A stretch of DNA of 64,000 nucleotides, from positions 61,965,001-62,029,000 of the forward strand of contig JAUMIR010000005.1 of NCBI GenBank assembly GCA_030847615.1, given 5' to 3'. The notes beneath the pieces are model-generated. The model had not been told where the DNA came from. It made no database searches and saw only the letters and a list, made by a program, of their open reading frames with translations. Positions within the stretch are counted from its first letter, which is position 1. Each line of letters begins with the position of its first letter. Origin of the DNA: Gambelia wislizenii (lineage: Eukaryota > Chordata > Lepidosauria > Squamata > Crotaphytidae). Shown here in pieces: positions 1 to 11,711 of this stretch. The translations under genes and the position numbers were made by a program.

Positions 1-480
1 GGATCTATACAATTCTTCTCATCCAGGAACCCCTAGAGTTGAGAAGCCACTACATGCTCTTGTACCTTGTCCAAAAAAGTAAAGTTAGAGACTGGCCTAT
101 AGTTATCTAGTATAGTAGAATCCAGGGAAGTTTTTTCAGAAGACGCCTTACCATAGCTTCCTTCAGGTATGTTGGGACACTGCTTTGTTGTAAAAAGATA
201 TTAATCACTTACTTTACCCACTCAGCCAGTCCTCCTCTGGCCTGCTAATTAGCCAGGAAGGGTAAGAATCCAGTACAAATGTGGTGGCTCTCACTGCTCC
301 AAGAATCCTGTCCATGCCCTCAGCCTGCACAAATTGAAAAGTATCCATCAACATGGGACAAGCAGATTACATCCACCAGAAATGTATCAAGTCTGGTGTC
401 TAAGTCAGAGCAAATCCAAGCAATTTTATCTGCGAAATAGTGTATAAATTCTTCACAGTGGGTTGTTGAACAATATATCA
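1..480 (-). mobile_element. L2-like LINE fragment (reverse transcriptase, N-terminal part)
   Basis: Read on the minus strand, broken frames give pieces typical of the start of a non-LTR reverse transcriptase of the L2/CR1 group: a hydrophobic stretch with WLI, then LKEA, LLKK and an NYRPVS-like region. Several stops and frameshifts interrupt it, so it is an old inactive fragment. It runs off the left edge of the window. L2 is my best fit; a related clade is possible. Confidence 0.55.
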
Positions 481-660
481 TATTAGGAACAGATTCTATA
501 TTAACATAACATAATTTTCAAAGGAGGAATACTACACCCTGTTGACCAGCATGCTAAGGAATGATGCAGAGCCTAGTATAAAGCCATTAAAATGCAGCTG
601 CATGAAGCCACTGCTTGCATCTGTCTGGTTTGAGGTCAGTTTTATAGCTGTAGCAATAGC

Positions 661-872
661 ATTGATATGTATATACCGCTTATCAGTGTCGAAGCACTGA
701 TAAGCGGTTTACAATGATTTTTTTAGTTAATTGTTCCCAACAACCTGGGTACTCATTTTACCACCTATGGAAGGATGGAAGACTGAGTCAACTTTGGAGC
801 CCTCTGGGATCGAACTCATAACCTTGTGGCTTGCAGTACTGGCATTTAACCACTGCGCCACCAGGGCTCCTA
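661..872 (-). mobile_element. tRNA-derived SINE
   Basis: The reverse complement starts GGAGCCCTGGTGGCGCAGTGG, a tRNA-like A-box region, followed by a B-box-like stretch (GAGTTCGATCC) about 40 bases on. The body ends in a short hairpin (AAGCGGT... on both arms, 676-711) and an AT-rich tail. This is the layout of squamate tRNA SINEs. The internal boxes would be its RNA polymerase III promoter. I did not find a clean target duplication. Confidence 0.7.
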
Positions 873-1089
873 GATGTAGCTGATGTCACCTTGTCTGATC
901 AGCTAATCAGTTTGTTGGACTTGTATTATTTATTTAAAGGCTACTGATTCTTGTTTTGGCTCTCTGCACTTGTCTTGTTTTGGCTCTCTGCACTGTGTCT
1001 AGCACCTACGGTTCTCTTCAGGCAGGCTTTTCCAGAATAGCTAACCCTGGCCTCAGGAACCCCCTCCGGAGGTTGCTTCTGGACCTCCA

Positions 1090-1267
1090 AACTGATGCTG
1101 CTTGCTCGAAAGGGTTTTTAATAAATTGTATTATATATTGATTTTAATCTGTATTAATTTAATAATGTTTTAAGGGGGGGGAGGGATTTTGAGCTGTTTT
1201 ATACTGTGTACTGTTTTATTGTTGTAAGCTGCCCCGATTGCTCGCAGAGGGGCGGGATATAAATAAA

Positions 1268-1300
<33 letters not shown>
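1090..1300 (+). mobile_element. L2-like LINE 3' end with (ATT)n tail
   Basis: The stretch ends with a GCCCCGATTG..GGGGCGGGATATAAATAAAT motif followed by an ATT microsatellite (about 1,264-1,299). The same 3' end appears in reverse at 2,868-2,940, where it is joined to LINE coding sequence, which identifies it. Only the 3' end is present, as expected from 5' truncation during target-primed reverse transcription. Confidence 0.6.
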
Positions 1301-1304
1301 TACA

Positions 1305-2010
1305 GCATCTACCTAGAATCACTCAAAAATTTGACTAACCACTGCTGCTAACCATGGTGGTGGTGTGTGAGAATGTGTGAGGGAGTCTTTTACATAAAGT
1401 TTTTAAGTTTTGTTTTTGAAGAACACAGCAAGAACCAATGAGAAAACAATGATCAAATACAAGCAAGGAAACCAGAGGCATAGACGTTAAGAACACCTTG
1501 AATAGTAAGGACTTAACACTTGCTCTTCTGAAGTTAAATGTAGGTTGTGCCATTCGTGTACAAAGATATTTAGATAGTAAATGAAAACTCACTGCTGTGA
1601 AGCTCTTGCATTCATATATAATTGAAATACCCAAGAGTGAAATACTCAGGCACAATAGATGACAACTGATAAAAACAAGGGACAGACTTTAAAACAAGAT
1701 TTAAAACTCTGGAGATTATTCAGCATTCCTAACAAAAAAATTAAGAAACTTCAACAACCACATCTAAATTATCATATAATGAAAATCTAAAACAAAATAA
1801 AAACAGCTGCAATCTTGTAGTTGACAAAACAGTGTATATTCATTGGAATGCTGTAAAAGAGCATTATGACAATCCAAAGATGTGCAGATAACAGCACTGT
1901 TGACTTTTATCTTCTGCAACTGAGCTCAGAAAAGGACAGTATACTTGAGTCAGAGCATATATTCTTTATCCTATAAACCTCTGGAATCCTTTGGAAGCGA
2001 GAATTTCAAA
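1305..2010. other. Unassigned AT-rich stretch
   Basis: I see no supported gene or repeat here. Open frames are short and have no recognisable protein features. Confidence 0.4.
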
Positions 2011-2014
2011 TTCA

Positions 2015-2130
2015 GAACTGAGATTGCCATCTGTTGGGGATGCTTTGATCAAGATTTCCTGTGTGGCAGGGGGTTGGACTGGATGGCCCTCGTGGTCTCT
2101 TCCAACTCTGCAATTCTATGATTCTATGAA
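2015..2130 (+). mobile_element. CR1 LINE 3' end, 5'-truncated
   Basis: The sequence GATTGCCATCTGTTGGGGAT through the terminal ATTCTATGATTCTATGA matches, base for base over most of its length, the 3' ends of the two CR1 copies at 31.9-32.0 kb and 35.9-36.0 kb. Only about 115 bp are present, so the copy is severely 5'-truncated. It belongs to the same subfamily as those copies. Confidence 0.85.
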
Positions 2131-2559
2131 CGTTCTCTGTTGTGTTGTCTCCTTTTAATTTCTGAAAGTATTGGGAGGTATAAAATTGATGACAACACCA
2201 CCACTATGGATTTCTCAGATTTTTCATTGTTTCCTAAATACATATACTAATATAATTCATCTACAGTAATAATGTTAGATAGAAAACAAACTGCTTTGTT
2301 TTATGACTTCCACTCCAAGCTGATTTGTTCACCTTACTTTGCAAAAATTTGCTGTGTTAGCCTATCACAGTGTCTCACAGAATCAGTACTTTTCACACCA
2401 ACTTTAAATAAATGGTTTGTGGAGCTTCTGTTATTTTGTGAGGCCTCTCTTTCCTCATTCCCCAGGAAGTGGGTCCTGTTGTTAAATAGTTCCTAGTTCC
2501 TCCTAAAAATGTAACACAAGCAGACTGCATCTAATGGCTATTTCATACTGTTGTACAAT

Positions 2560-2680
2560 GAACAAGTGAAATGTGACCCTCTGTATGTTATTGGACTGAA
2601 ACTTCCATCAGCCCTATTCCTCTTAGCCAATGATGAGGTATTCTGGGAATCACTAGGGGAAAAAGCACAGCTCCATCTGT
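2560..2680. mobile_element. Non-autonomous hAT-like element fragment
   Basis: The core (GGACTGAAACTTCCATCAGCC ... TTCTGGGAATCACTAGGG) follows the pattern of the abundant amniote fold-back elements built on the phrase 'ttggactacaactcccatca'. It is degraded, with no clear ends or target duplication. Confidence 0.35.
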
Positions 2681-2815
2681 GTTCTAGAATCTCCTGGGTG
2701 TACTATTGACTTTGTAATTGCAGCCAGTTGGATGTCCTTGCTATTTGTGGTATAGGGAGTTCTACACATTGCTAAGTACGTGTTCTCATGTTAATCTGTT
2801 TCAGCATTAACAAAT

Positions 2816-3474
2816 ATAAAGGAATCCCATGGCACCTTTGTGATTAGCTGAGAAAAAGAATTTTCTTGCATAATAATAATAATAATAATAATATTTATTT
2901 ATACCCCGCCCCTCTGTTAAAACAATCGGGGCGGCTTACAAAATTTAAAATACAATACAAATAAAATCCCTAAACACCCCCACTCCCACCCTCCCCCATA
3001 AAAAAACATTAAACAAATATAAATTAAAAACAACTAATCTAAAATCACATTTAAAACTATAAATACAATAAAATACAATAAATGGCCAGCAGGCTAGAAG
3101 AGGCCAGGATCCCCTGAGGCCGGGATCTAATTAGGAAAAGCCTGCCGAAAGAGATCCGTCTTTAGTGCTTTTTTAAAGCCACTCAGGCTTGTTATCTGAC
3201 GGATCTCATTCGGCAGGTCATTCCACAATTTGGGGGCGTTTACTGAAAAGGCCCTCTGGGAGGTTGCAGACAGCCTAGATTTTTGTGGCTGAAGCAAATT
3301 CCTCCCAGAGGACCGGAGTGCGCGGGGAGGATTGTATGGGAGGAGGTGGTTCCGGAGATAAAGCATAAGCTTTTGTGGACTCCAGTCCATTTCATCAGAT
3401 GCATCATGAAAGCTTATGCTTGAAAATTCTTTTCCTCAATTAGTTTCAAAAGGGCTACAGGATTCCTTTATATC
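2816..3474. mobile_element. Fold-back element split by a LINE insertion
   Basis: The left end (AAAGGAATCCCATGGCACCT..., about 2,817-2,867) is the inverted partner of the right end (about 3,390-3,474), with AAAGAATTTTC and the AAAGGAATCC tip mirrored on both sides. The flanks ATA on either side could be a short target duplication. A minus-strand L2-like fragment occupies the middle. The right arm contains CATCAGATG and AAGCTTATGC phrases that recur in diverged form at 48.75-48.90 kb. Confidence 0.5.
2868..3362 (-). mobile_element. L2-like LINE 3' fragment
   Basis: The minus strand encodes 87 residues (3,127-3,390) with the C-terminal pattern of an L2/CR1-group polymerase: RAFSVNAPKLWNDLPNEIR then LSGFKKALKTDLFRQAF. 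It is followed by an AT-rich 3' region, a GGGGCGG motif and an (ATT)n tail at 2,868-2,895. The open frame past 3,362 is read into the host element. GCATA lies at both junctions (2,867 and 3,368) and may be the target duplication. Confidence 0.75.
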
Positions 3475-3479
3475 TATTT

Positions 3480-6400
3480 ATACCCATAGCTAAGTAATTC
3501 TGCCCCCCTACCCATGCACAAATGCACACAGCAGTCATCTCACTCAAGGCTCAGTCAGACTGGAGAATTAATTGTGGAGAATAGCACATTAACTCACTAT
3601 CATAGCAGTGTTCATTTGTCCACAGAATCCATTCACAAGATCACTGGCATGGAAAGCTATCTGAGTTTGAAGTTCACAAGGAGCATGCCTGCAAGAAAAG
3701 ATGGTAGCCGTGAGTGAACTACCTACCTTATTGTTCCCCCCAAACTTCCTCCATTTCTCCCCTTTTTTTGCCTTGTTAGATGAGAGATGCAGAAGAGTGA
3801 TCTGCTTTAAAAACTTTTTTGCTCTGTTGCTCGAAAATAGTGCTCAATCATGTCTGTGGAAAACAACAATGGCGGCTTTGGCCACTTTGTTGCTGGCAAG
3901 CCAGCCCCTGTGTATATCCGATCAATCACATTTTGACTTCCTGGATGCACCCCAATTCGAATTGGTTGTTCGGACAGGCTGTTATGTGCATTTTCACATT
4001 TTTTTAAAAAAGAAGATAGTAAGAAACAGTGAAAGCTGTAATTGCAAACTACTTGGAGTTTTCAGCCTCCCTCCTTCCCAGTTTGGCGAATCATGGCAGG
4101 AGCTTATCTGGACAACAGGCATTCTGCCCTCATTCCTTAGGGATTTTTTTCATCATCTAAACAACCCCTCAATCTGTTATTGTAGGAATTACTGTTATGT
4201 GCCTGCCCCCAATTTCTTGAGTAGAAAGAAGCTCTCAGTTAAGGATGCAATCATATACCCATTTACCTGAGAGCAAATCCCATTAAAATCAGTGGTCTTT
4301 GTTCACAGTAGACATTATAGGATTTTGCTTTTAGTTTCTTGCAAATGAAAGAAGACTGGAGTCTTGTAATAGTTGCTTGTATTATGCAAGCAGAGTAAAG
4401 CAAAATCAAAGAAACTTCTAGAAGCAAACAGCATAGTTTGCATCAGATTTCAAAAAGCAGTCTGTGCCATCCCCTTTCCCCTTAGGCTGTTTCCCTTTCC
4501 CCCAATTTCACACTAACCTCTACTAGAAACTCTCAACTTTCTCTACACCTTGATTTTGTTTCCTAACATTAAGATGCCAAAACCTGTATTTCTGTCTTTG
4601 CTCTCTTCCCTTTCAAAAGCTGTCACCTTCTTAGAGCTCAGGTGGCTGTCCCATTTCAAATGCTCAAGAGAGATTCCTAGCTATCAGGAGACTGATCGTT
4701 TGCTCCCAGTTGATGAAATATCAACCAATCAGTTTGAGCAATTATAAATTATAAATTATAATAAAAAAATCAGTCTCTGGCTATAGTTATGCATCCACCC
4801 AGTATACAGAATTGACATGAATATAAGCACAAAAACAGCAACACCAGAAAAATTGGGTAGTGCAACATAACTTTCAAAATCCATCCTTAAAAAAAAAATG
4901 CAACTTCTTAACAATGCGACTCACTCCAGTTGTAAATTCATACAAATGTTTCAATTTGTTTCTGCTAACAATTATGCATGAATCATGCTGTGTTCATGAA
5001 TGCTGTGTTTATTTTTGTAATTGCAGCAACTGTTGAAATTAATTACGCTGCAACCTCTTGAATCTATAGGCCAACTGTTGAGTCTTCCATTCATTCCTCC
5101 CACTCTTTTCATTCCTCCTCCCCCATCCTCACCCCACCTTCTGCCTTTGATGTGTTTTATCTTCTTTGTTTGGTTTCTCAGTGGAATCATTTCAGAATAA
5201 TCCTGCAGTTTTCTTTTATGAGTGAAACTTTGCATTTTTACAGTTGTCTGGAGAAAGATCCTTCCTTGTGAAATATCAGTTTTAATAACCCGAAAGAAAA
5301 ATGCCATAAATCTGCACTAACCACATAACGCTGAGGTCTCTCAGAGACTGATTAACATTGAGACTCTACACAGATTTTTCAATAATTAGAGGATGTGCTT
5401 GCATGGAACCGTGACTGCTCTGGCCTTGATGCCTTTTCCCAGGGCAGCCAGCAATTATTACAGCCCATAGTACATTTCCTACCTTCCCAGTTTTCAGCCA
5501 CTGATCTCCTCTGTGTGTGTGCATCTCTGTGTATGTCTGTAAATGTAAAAAGGTCTCTTAATTCTGTACAATCTTGTCATCAAGGCTGCAGTAGCAACAT
5601 GTTCTAATTATGACTGATTTTTTAAAAATTCCCTCAATTTGGTCAGGAGTTTCCCTGCTAGAGCATTCCTTCATTTGGTGCTGCTGGAAAATTGAAACCA
5701 CATCCTCTCCAACTGTATTAACATGGCAGATGACAGCTTTACATTATAAGCTAAGATGGCCCATAGCAACCTGGTTCCCCCTTTCACAGAGCTCTGGCAT
5801 ACAGTGCTGACTCAAAGCTGCCCTGTAAGCATTCTCTTGCATTAGCATTACATTTATTTATTGCTCCTGGATTTGTCATGCCTCCATGTTTCATAAATAA
5901 CAAATTAGATGGAGAGGCAGATCTTAACATTGCCTATGCTATGTGGACACATTTAGAAGTGATTTCCCTGTGTCATGTAAGTACAAAGCACAGCTATGAG
6001 GCAGTGTCAAAGCACTGCAGCTTCAAATTACAGTACATATTTGGTACTTAACTGTTTAACTTTCCCTAGTTTGTTGGATGGATTGAACCAACTTTGGCCT
6101 CAACCTTTCTCAAATGGAGATTCTTCTGTTGCTGTGACACCCCCTGCCCCCGACACTAACAAACAGTGGATTCATTTGGCTCAGATTTGGGATCCTATAC
6201 TTTGTGCTGGAGAGCCTCAACACTGCATTAACATAAATGGTACCAGGTACTGAACCACAGTCTTAGCTGCAATAATTATTCTTTTGAAATAGCCATAACA
6301 GGCACTTCACTGTGTAATAGTGCAGCCTCCCCCAACTAGTGTCTTCCAAATGTATTAGCCATGGTAGTGAACCCATTCTTGTTTTTAAAACTGATGTATA
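3480..6400. other. Unassigned region, no supported gene
   Basis: The longest open frame (3,701-4,270, plus) has no recognisable domain and a low-complexity, T-rich composition. About 4,240-4,325 (GGATGCAATCATATACCC .. CAGTAGACATTATAGG) resembles an old interspersed repeat whose phrases recur near 12.3-12.43 kb and 41.67 kb. The rest shows nothing I can name. Confidence 0.4.
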
Positions 6401-6403
6401 CAA

Positions 6404-7110
6404 CATTTATTTATTTATTTATTTGATTTCTATGCTGCCTTTCTCCCAGATTGGGACCCAAGGCAGCTCACAACACATAAAAAACAATTAAAAAGATACA
6501 ACAGTTAAATGTTTAAAAACAACTAAAATCGTTACAATTTAAAATTATATAAAAACATATAAAAGTTAAAAGAATTAAAAAAAATAAAACAAATTTCCAT
6601 AAAAGCCTCTGTGCCTGCAGCTACAAATTAAATGCTTGCTGGAATAAAAACATCTTTGCCTGCCAGTGAAAGGAAAGCAGGGAGGGAGCCAGCCTAGCCT
6701 CCTGTGGTAGGGCATTCCAGAGGGTGGGAGCAGCCACTGAGAAGGCTTTCTCTCACATCCTCATCAGAGGAGCCTGTGATGGTAGTGGGACTGAAAGAAA
6801 GCCTTCCCCAGTGATCTTAAAATTTCTGGCAGGTTCATGTTGAGAGATACAGTCTTTCAAATAGTCTGGATCCAAGCCATATAGGGCTTTATGACCAGTA
6901 CTTTGAATTGTGCCTGGAAACAAACTGGTAGCCAATGAAGCTGTTTTAATAAGGGAGTTATATGTTCCCTATAACTGGCCCTGGTCAGCATTTCTGGATG
7001 CAGCATTTTGGACCCGCGGAAGTTTCTGAACAGTTTCCAAAGCCCCATGTAGAGTGTGTTACAGTAGTCCAAATGGGATGTAATCAAGGCATGTGTCACC
7101 ATGGCCAGAT
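6404..7110 (-). mobile_element. L2/CR1-group LINE fragment
   Basis: The minus strand encodes SHLDYCNTLY (within 6,857-7,102) followed after a break by HITPLLKQLHWLPV and FKVLVI. These are hallmarks of the C-terminal part of L2/CR1-group reverse transcriptases. Downstream lies a long AT-rich 3' region ending in a GCCTTTCTCCCAG-type motif (minus sense) and a (TTTA)n tail at 6,404-6,424. Stops and frameshifts make it inactive. It abuts a Bov-B copy on its right. Confidence 0.75.
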
Positions 7111-7117
7111 GTTTTAT

Positions 7118-8240
7118 TTGTTATTTGCTGTAAAGTCAACTTCAATTTATGGCAACCCTATGAGCCTCCAAGAGCCCTGGTCATGAACAGCACTGCTCAG
7201 ATTTTGCAAACTTAAGGCTGTGGCTTCATTGATTGTATCAATCAACCTGTCTTCCTCTTTTCTTACTGCCTTCTACCTTCCCTAGCATTATTGTCTTTTC
7301 TAGTGAATCATGTCCTTTCATTATAAGTCTAAAGTATGACAGTCTCAGTTTAGTCATCTTGGCTTCTAGTGAGGATTCAGGCCTGATTTGCTTTAGAATC
7401 CATTCATTTGTCTTTTTAGCAGTCCATGGTATCTGCAGAATTCTCTTCCAGCACCGTGGCATTTCCACTGATTTTCTTCCTATCATCTTTTTTTTACTGT
7501 CCAGCTTTCACATCAATACATAGACCTTGGAAATAATATGGTATGGGTAATTCTGACTTTGGTATCTCTCTTTACACTTGAGTATCTTATCTAATTCCTT
7601 CACAGCTGCCTTTCTAAGCTTTATTCTTCCTCTGCTTTCATGACGGCAGCCTCCATTTTGATTACTGATTGAGCCAAGGTATTTTTGTTGTTGCTGTGTG
7701 ACGTCAAGTCATTTCCAAGTAATGGTGACCCTAAGGTGGTTTTATGAGGCTGAGAATGTGTGACTTGCCCAAAGTGGGTTTTCTTGGCCAAGGGGAATTC
7801 AAACTCTGGTCTCCAGAGTCATAGTCCAACACTCAAACCACTACACCATGCTATTTCGCGGTCTTCATTACCAGCTTTATAGTTAGGTAAATACTCTGTG
7901 ATCATTATTTTTGTTTTCTTAATGTTTAACTGTAACCCTATGTTTGCACTTTCTACCTTAACTTTCATAATTAGTTGTTCAAAGTCCTTGCTATCTTTAG
8001 CAAGTATTATGGTGTCATCTGCATATCTTAAATTCTTGATGTTCCTTCCCACAGTTTTCACATCTGCTTCTTCTGAGTATAATCCTGCTTTCCATATGAA
8101 ATATTCAACATTCAGATTAAACAGGGTGAAAAAATACAGACTTCTCTGACCCCCTTGCCAATAGGAAACCATTGTGTTTCTCCATATCTGTCCTGACAGT
8201 GGCCTCTTGCCCAGAATATAGGTTATGCACCAGGGCAATC
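7118..8240 (-). mobile_element. Bov-B (RTE) LINE, degenerate, split by a SINE
   Basis: The minus strand carries two blocks of Bov-B polymerase. 7,819-8,238 has NLRYADDTIILAKDS (the YADD catalytic motif of the palm) and LNIKKTKIM. 7,238-7,486 has ILQIPWTAKKTNEWIL, then LEKTIMLGKVEG and a basic RGRQ end. The 3' end (7,118-7,160, minus sense) has the CATAAATTGAAGTTGACTTT stretch shared with Sauria SINEs. A Sauria SINE inserted between the blocks and several stops are present, so it is dead. Bov-B is the known partner that mobilises these SINEs. Confidence 0.88.
7683..7858 (-). mobile_element. Sauria SINE inside Bov-B
   Basis: In minus sense it opens with a tRNA-like head (GTGTAGTGGTTTGAGTGTTGG, CCAGAGTTTGAATTCC as B box) and ends in the Bov-B-like GGAAATGACTTGACGTCACAC then a CAA-type tail at 7,683-7,700. 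The copy lacks part of the middle. TATTT occurs at both junctions and may be the target duplication. It interrupts the Bov-B reading frame. Confidence 0.85.
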
Positions 8241-8566
8241 AGATTTGTATTCTACTTCATATATTATTTATAACTGACTCCCTCACCCAATGGAAATAAT
8301 AAAAATAGCTAACAAATGTATGAAATATAATATCAATAATCCAAGCATTAAAAAGCATGTATATGTAAAAATCACAATAAAACATTACAAAAAGTTAAGA
8401 GAACAGAAGTTATACATAATATTTTGAACTGCAGTAAAAGCAAAGGCTTGGTGAAAAGAGAAAAGTGTAAAGATGCAGGGAAAACATAATCAAAGCAATA
8501 TAATCTCTTTTTATTGGAGATGAGAGTCTCTCTTACTTACAGGGTACTGCCATATAGAGTTTGGGA

Positions 8567-8652
8567 ATGTTTCTTTTCTGGATTAGGACTCCAAGAATTC
8601 ACTAGCTAGACTCAAAGATTATAAATCCCCTAAAAGTAATTTTTCCAAGGCC
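8567..8652. mobile_element. Short hAT-like fold-back element, degraded
   Basis: The ends TTCTGGATTAGGACTCCAAG and GTAATTTTTCCAAGGCC match, with decay, the better preserved fold-back at 13,781-13,877. It is one of several copies of this short family in the window. Confidence 0.4.
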
Positions 8653-8799
8653 TCCTCATGCATTGCCACCAAAGGCACTTCAGAAGACAATGGCACATAC
8701 AAGAGAGTGACATCAGCTGATCCTAAAATAGGGGCATGTTTACTTGGGAGGAGACACTTTTTCAAGTAGCTTGCCCTTTGGCTATTACAACTTTAAGAT

Positions 8800-8935
8800 T
8801 AATAAATAACACCTGAATTGCACATGGAAACATAATCCCAGCCATTCCTGGTGATTAGCCATATTGTCAAGGGCTGATGGGAACTGGAGTCTAGCCACAC
8901 CTGGAGGAAAACATATTCCTCATTCCTGACTTACA
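8800..8935. mobile_element. Non-autonomous hAT-like element fragment
   Basis: The core GGGCTGATGGGAACTGGAG followed by ACACCTGGAGGAAAACATAT and a CTCATTCCTGA end follows the widespread fold-back pattern whose tips read CAGGGATG. Related tips are seen at 10,850 and 11,712. Degraded; no target duplication seen. Confidence 0.45.
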
Positions 8936-9235
8936 GTCAAACTTCTGGTATACCATCCAAGTATCCACAGCTAAGAAGCATGGTTTTTAAATTCTTTATT
9001 TAAATAAATGGGAAACTTTCCAAAATAACTCCCATTGAAAGTATTCATTTATAGAAAGACATACCTCTTCAGGGTACAACATACCATCAGACCTGGCCCA
9101 CTGTGTTATTTTTGGTGACCTGAACTATTTTTAACCATTCTGTGAAAAATGTACTTGCAAGGCTCTAAGTTCATAATTAAGACCTTCTTGAAAATGATGA
9201 ACAAATGTCCTTTCATAAGTTGTTCTATACCATCT

Positions 9236-9242
9236 CTCTCTT

Positions 9243-9286
<44 letters not shown>
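9236..9286 (+). repeat. (TC)n microsatellite
   Basis: A nearly pure run of TC dinucleotides, broken by TTTG near its left end. The open frame that translates it as alternating Ser-Leu is meaningless. Confidence 0.95.
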
Positions 9287-9289
9287 ACA

Positions 9290-10690
9290 TGGTGTTGCTG
9301 AAGTGTTTGCCTTGTAACTTCCTTTCTACGCTTGCTCAGTTTACCAGTCAAAACAAGTTTTTGATCATTTCACCACTGTCTAACAAATGTGAAGCTATGT
9401 TCTTTGGGTTCCTTACATCATCCCAAACAATAGAAAACATGTCAGGAAGGTCCCCCTCCCACCCCCAGTTAGTAAAGCTGTCACAAGCACAAAGGATACC
9501 ATTTTCTTGAAAAAGAAGAGACTCTAGTTCTCGTTGCAGTCCACACTTTTCTAAACTTCCTGTTATGTGGATTCTCCAATGACTGGTTGCCGATCACTCA
9601 CAGACCTGTTCTGAAATTTTAAAAAGTAAGTGCAGGCATGTATCAAAGCCTTCAGCATGAAACTGAAAGCCTCAACACTGCACAGAGATCACCAGAGCTT
9701 TCTGTTTCAATTGTCAGACTATCTTTCCCTTTGATTTACCAGTTTAGTTTCATGTCCCTGAGAACAAAGCTGCCATCCCAATTACAATTAATCTTACCTT
9801 TCTCTTGTCTTCACAGAGGAATCAGTGTTTCCGCATCTGTACAAGCAATCACTGAACTACAAGGTTATGTGTCTCCCCCACCCAGTAGTGAGAAGTGCAG
9901 GGCAGTGCCATAGGGTTTAGTTTCCTTTGGATAAGAAAAAGAGCACTGGAGAGTTAAGGTGTCTTTGTAACATCTAATTTATTTACAAAGATACAAGCAG
10001 AGAACAGGAGACACAATAAGGCTTTGGAGCAAGCATCTCAGCTAGTGATCCCACCCCACATACTCAGAGAACATACTCTTTCAGCCAGTTCCAAGGCAGC
10101 CTAGTTTCAGTTAACTCCTGCTAAACTTTGTCTTTTCTGCCTGCTTCTCTCTAAAATTTAGACCTACAGAGGAAAAGACATCAGGCTTCTGCCATGGGCT
10201 TCTATACTTCATTCTGACAAGGAGACTTCCCTTTCTCAATGGTCTCTTCCATGAGCAGTTTGCTAGGAGGATTTTTTAGTCACTTCCTTTATCAGATGCG
10301 CAACAAGATTGATAGGAGAGGACTTTCTCTTCTCCTGCCTCATGGCCCCATACTGCACAGCTAATTGGGAAACAGAAGAGCATGTAGGAATACGGGTTGT
10401 GAAGCCAATCAGGGTTCAGATGAGTGAGCAGAGTTTGGAAGAAGAGTTCTGGGGCCAAACCGGGAGACGTGGCAGGATCTATGTGTCTGCATCAATGGCA
10501 GGCATGCTTCAGAACCTGGGGGCCATACTACTCATTTTTATTCTGGCTTTTCTGGAGCACCAGAGGCCTTCAAGGCACTGTCATAGCCTCCGTCTTGGGC
10601 AACTGGGTGTAATGACATATTACTTCTGGTTGCTTCTGAAGCAATTTTGTTTTGGGGTGTGTTGGGTGTTTTGGAGTGGAAACAGCACAT
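9290..10690. other. Unassigned region
   Basis: No recognisable domain in any frame; the largest open frame (10,309-10,692, 127 codons) has no familiar motif. On the minus strand around 9,960-10,040 a TTTGTAAATAAATTAGATG stretch beside TTACAAAGACAC looks like the polyadenylation region of an LTR, but I found no LTR ends. Confidence 0.35.
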
Positions 10691-10824
10691 AAGGGCTCTG
10701 AAAAAGGCTTATTTTTAATGTTTAAAGGGGAGGGGAGTTGGCCCTGTAATAATGTTTATGAGGGGGGAAATGGAGGGATGCCAGTGTGAGTTGCAAGGGA
10801 CCTCCCCAAGGGCCAAAGGAGCTC

Positions 10825-10866
10825 ATGTGGTCCATGGGCCACATGATTCCCATCCCTGTTATAAAT
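10825..10866. mobile_element. hAT-like element end
   Basis: GGGCCACATGATTCCCATCC plus CTG is, in reverse complement, the AGGGATGGGAATCATGTG tip also seen in direct form at 11,712-11,735 (AGGGATGAGAATCATGTG). Only this tip is confidently recognisable here. Confidence 0.4.
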
Positions 10867-11452
10867 CAAAATGGTGAAACCTAGTTCAGCCCCCTTCCTG
10901 TTTTTTATTTTTTCCTGCTAACTGGAGAGCATCACATTCCCAAACTCTGCAGGGAGATTTCTAGCTGTCAAGGAATGTACAGTTCTTTCATTATAGTCTC
11001 TGGCCATACATTGGTTATCCATTTATAAAACCCAAGACTGCTCCAATTCCTAACAATTCTCAGAACTTTCTTAAAAGACAGTATAGGAATGCCTGTTTTC
11101 TTTCACATTATTTGATAACATAAATACTTCCCATATGAAACATTTGGGTTTCTATTATGTAATCTTAGCATGTTTTAAAGGCAGCTTTTCCCATTGAGAA
11201 CTTTTATTATTCAAAAAAACCTTCATTAAAGGACAATAATCTGTGTAATGTTAATGTAACTTTCATTGAGGTTTTTTTTTAAAAAAAATCCCAAAAGTAA
11301 GGAAAGAAAATAAGTCATCAAATCACATCTCAAGCTGTCCACACTCTATATACATTACTTTGAAGATCATGGAAGTCTAAAGGCACATGGCAGGAAAAAG
11401 TGCACTCCTCCCATAAATGTTCCTGAAGCATGACTGAAAGAGACAGAATCTT

Positions 11453-11471
11453 TTTTTTTTTTTTTTTTTTA
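11453..11471. repeat. Poly(T) run
   Basis: A run of about 18 T. It may be the A tail of a minus-strand retroposon, but the adjoining sequence was not recognised. Confidence 0.7.
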
Positions 11472-11711
11472 CCATTTAGCAAAAATAGTTAATAGTCTAT
11501 CCTTGGGATTCACAGCCACAGGGTGTGGTTATGACCATCAGTTCAAGTTTCAAAAAGAGATAAGATAAATTCATGGAGAATAAAATTATCAATGACTGCT
11601 AGTCATGATGGCTATAAACTACTTCTGGGATCAGTGGCAGCATGCACTCATGTCCTGCTTGTGGGCTTCTCGTTGGCATCTGGTTGGTCACTATAAGAAG
11701 CAAGAAGACGG

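Noticed and set aside
3701..4270. 189-codon plus-strand open frame as a gene
   Set aside because: No recognisable domain, hydrophobic T-rich composition, overlapping alternative frames and no splice or polyadenylation context.
9950..10300. LTR polyadenylation region on the minus strand
   Set aside because: Only a weak AATAAA-like motif in an inverted ACAAAG context; no LTR ends, primer site or duplication found.
10309..10692. 127-codon plus-strand open frame as a gene
   Set aside because: No family resemblance and an overlapping frame of similar quality; no supporting signals.
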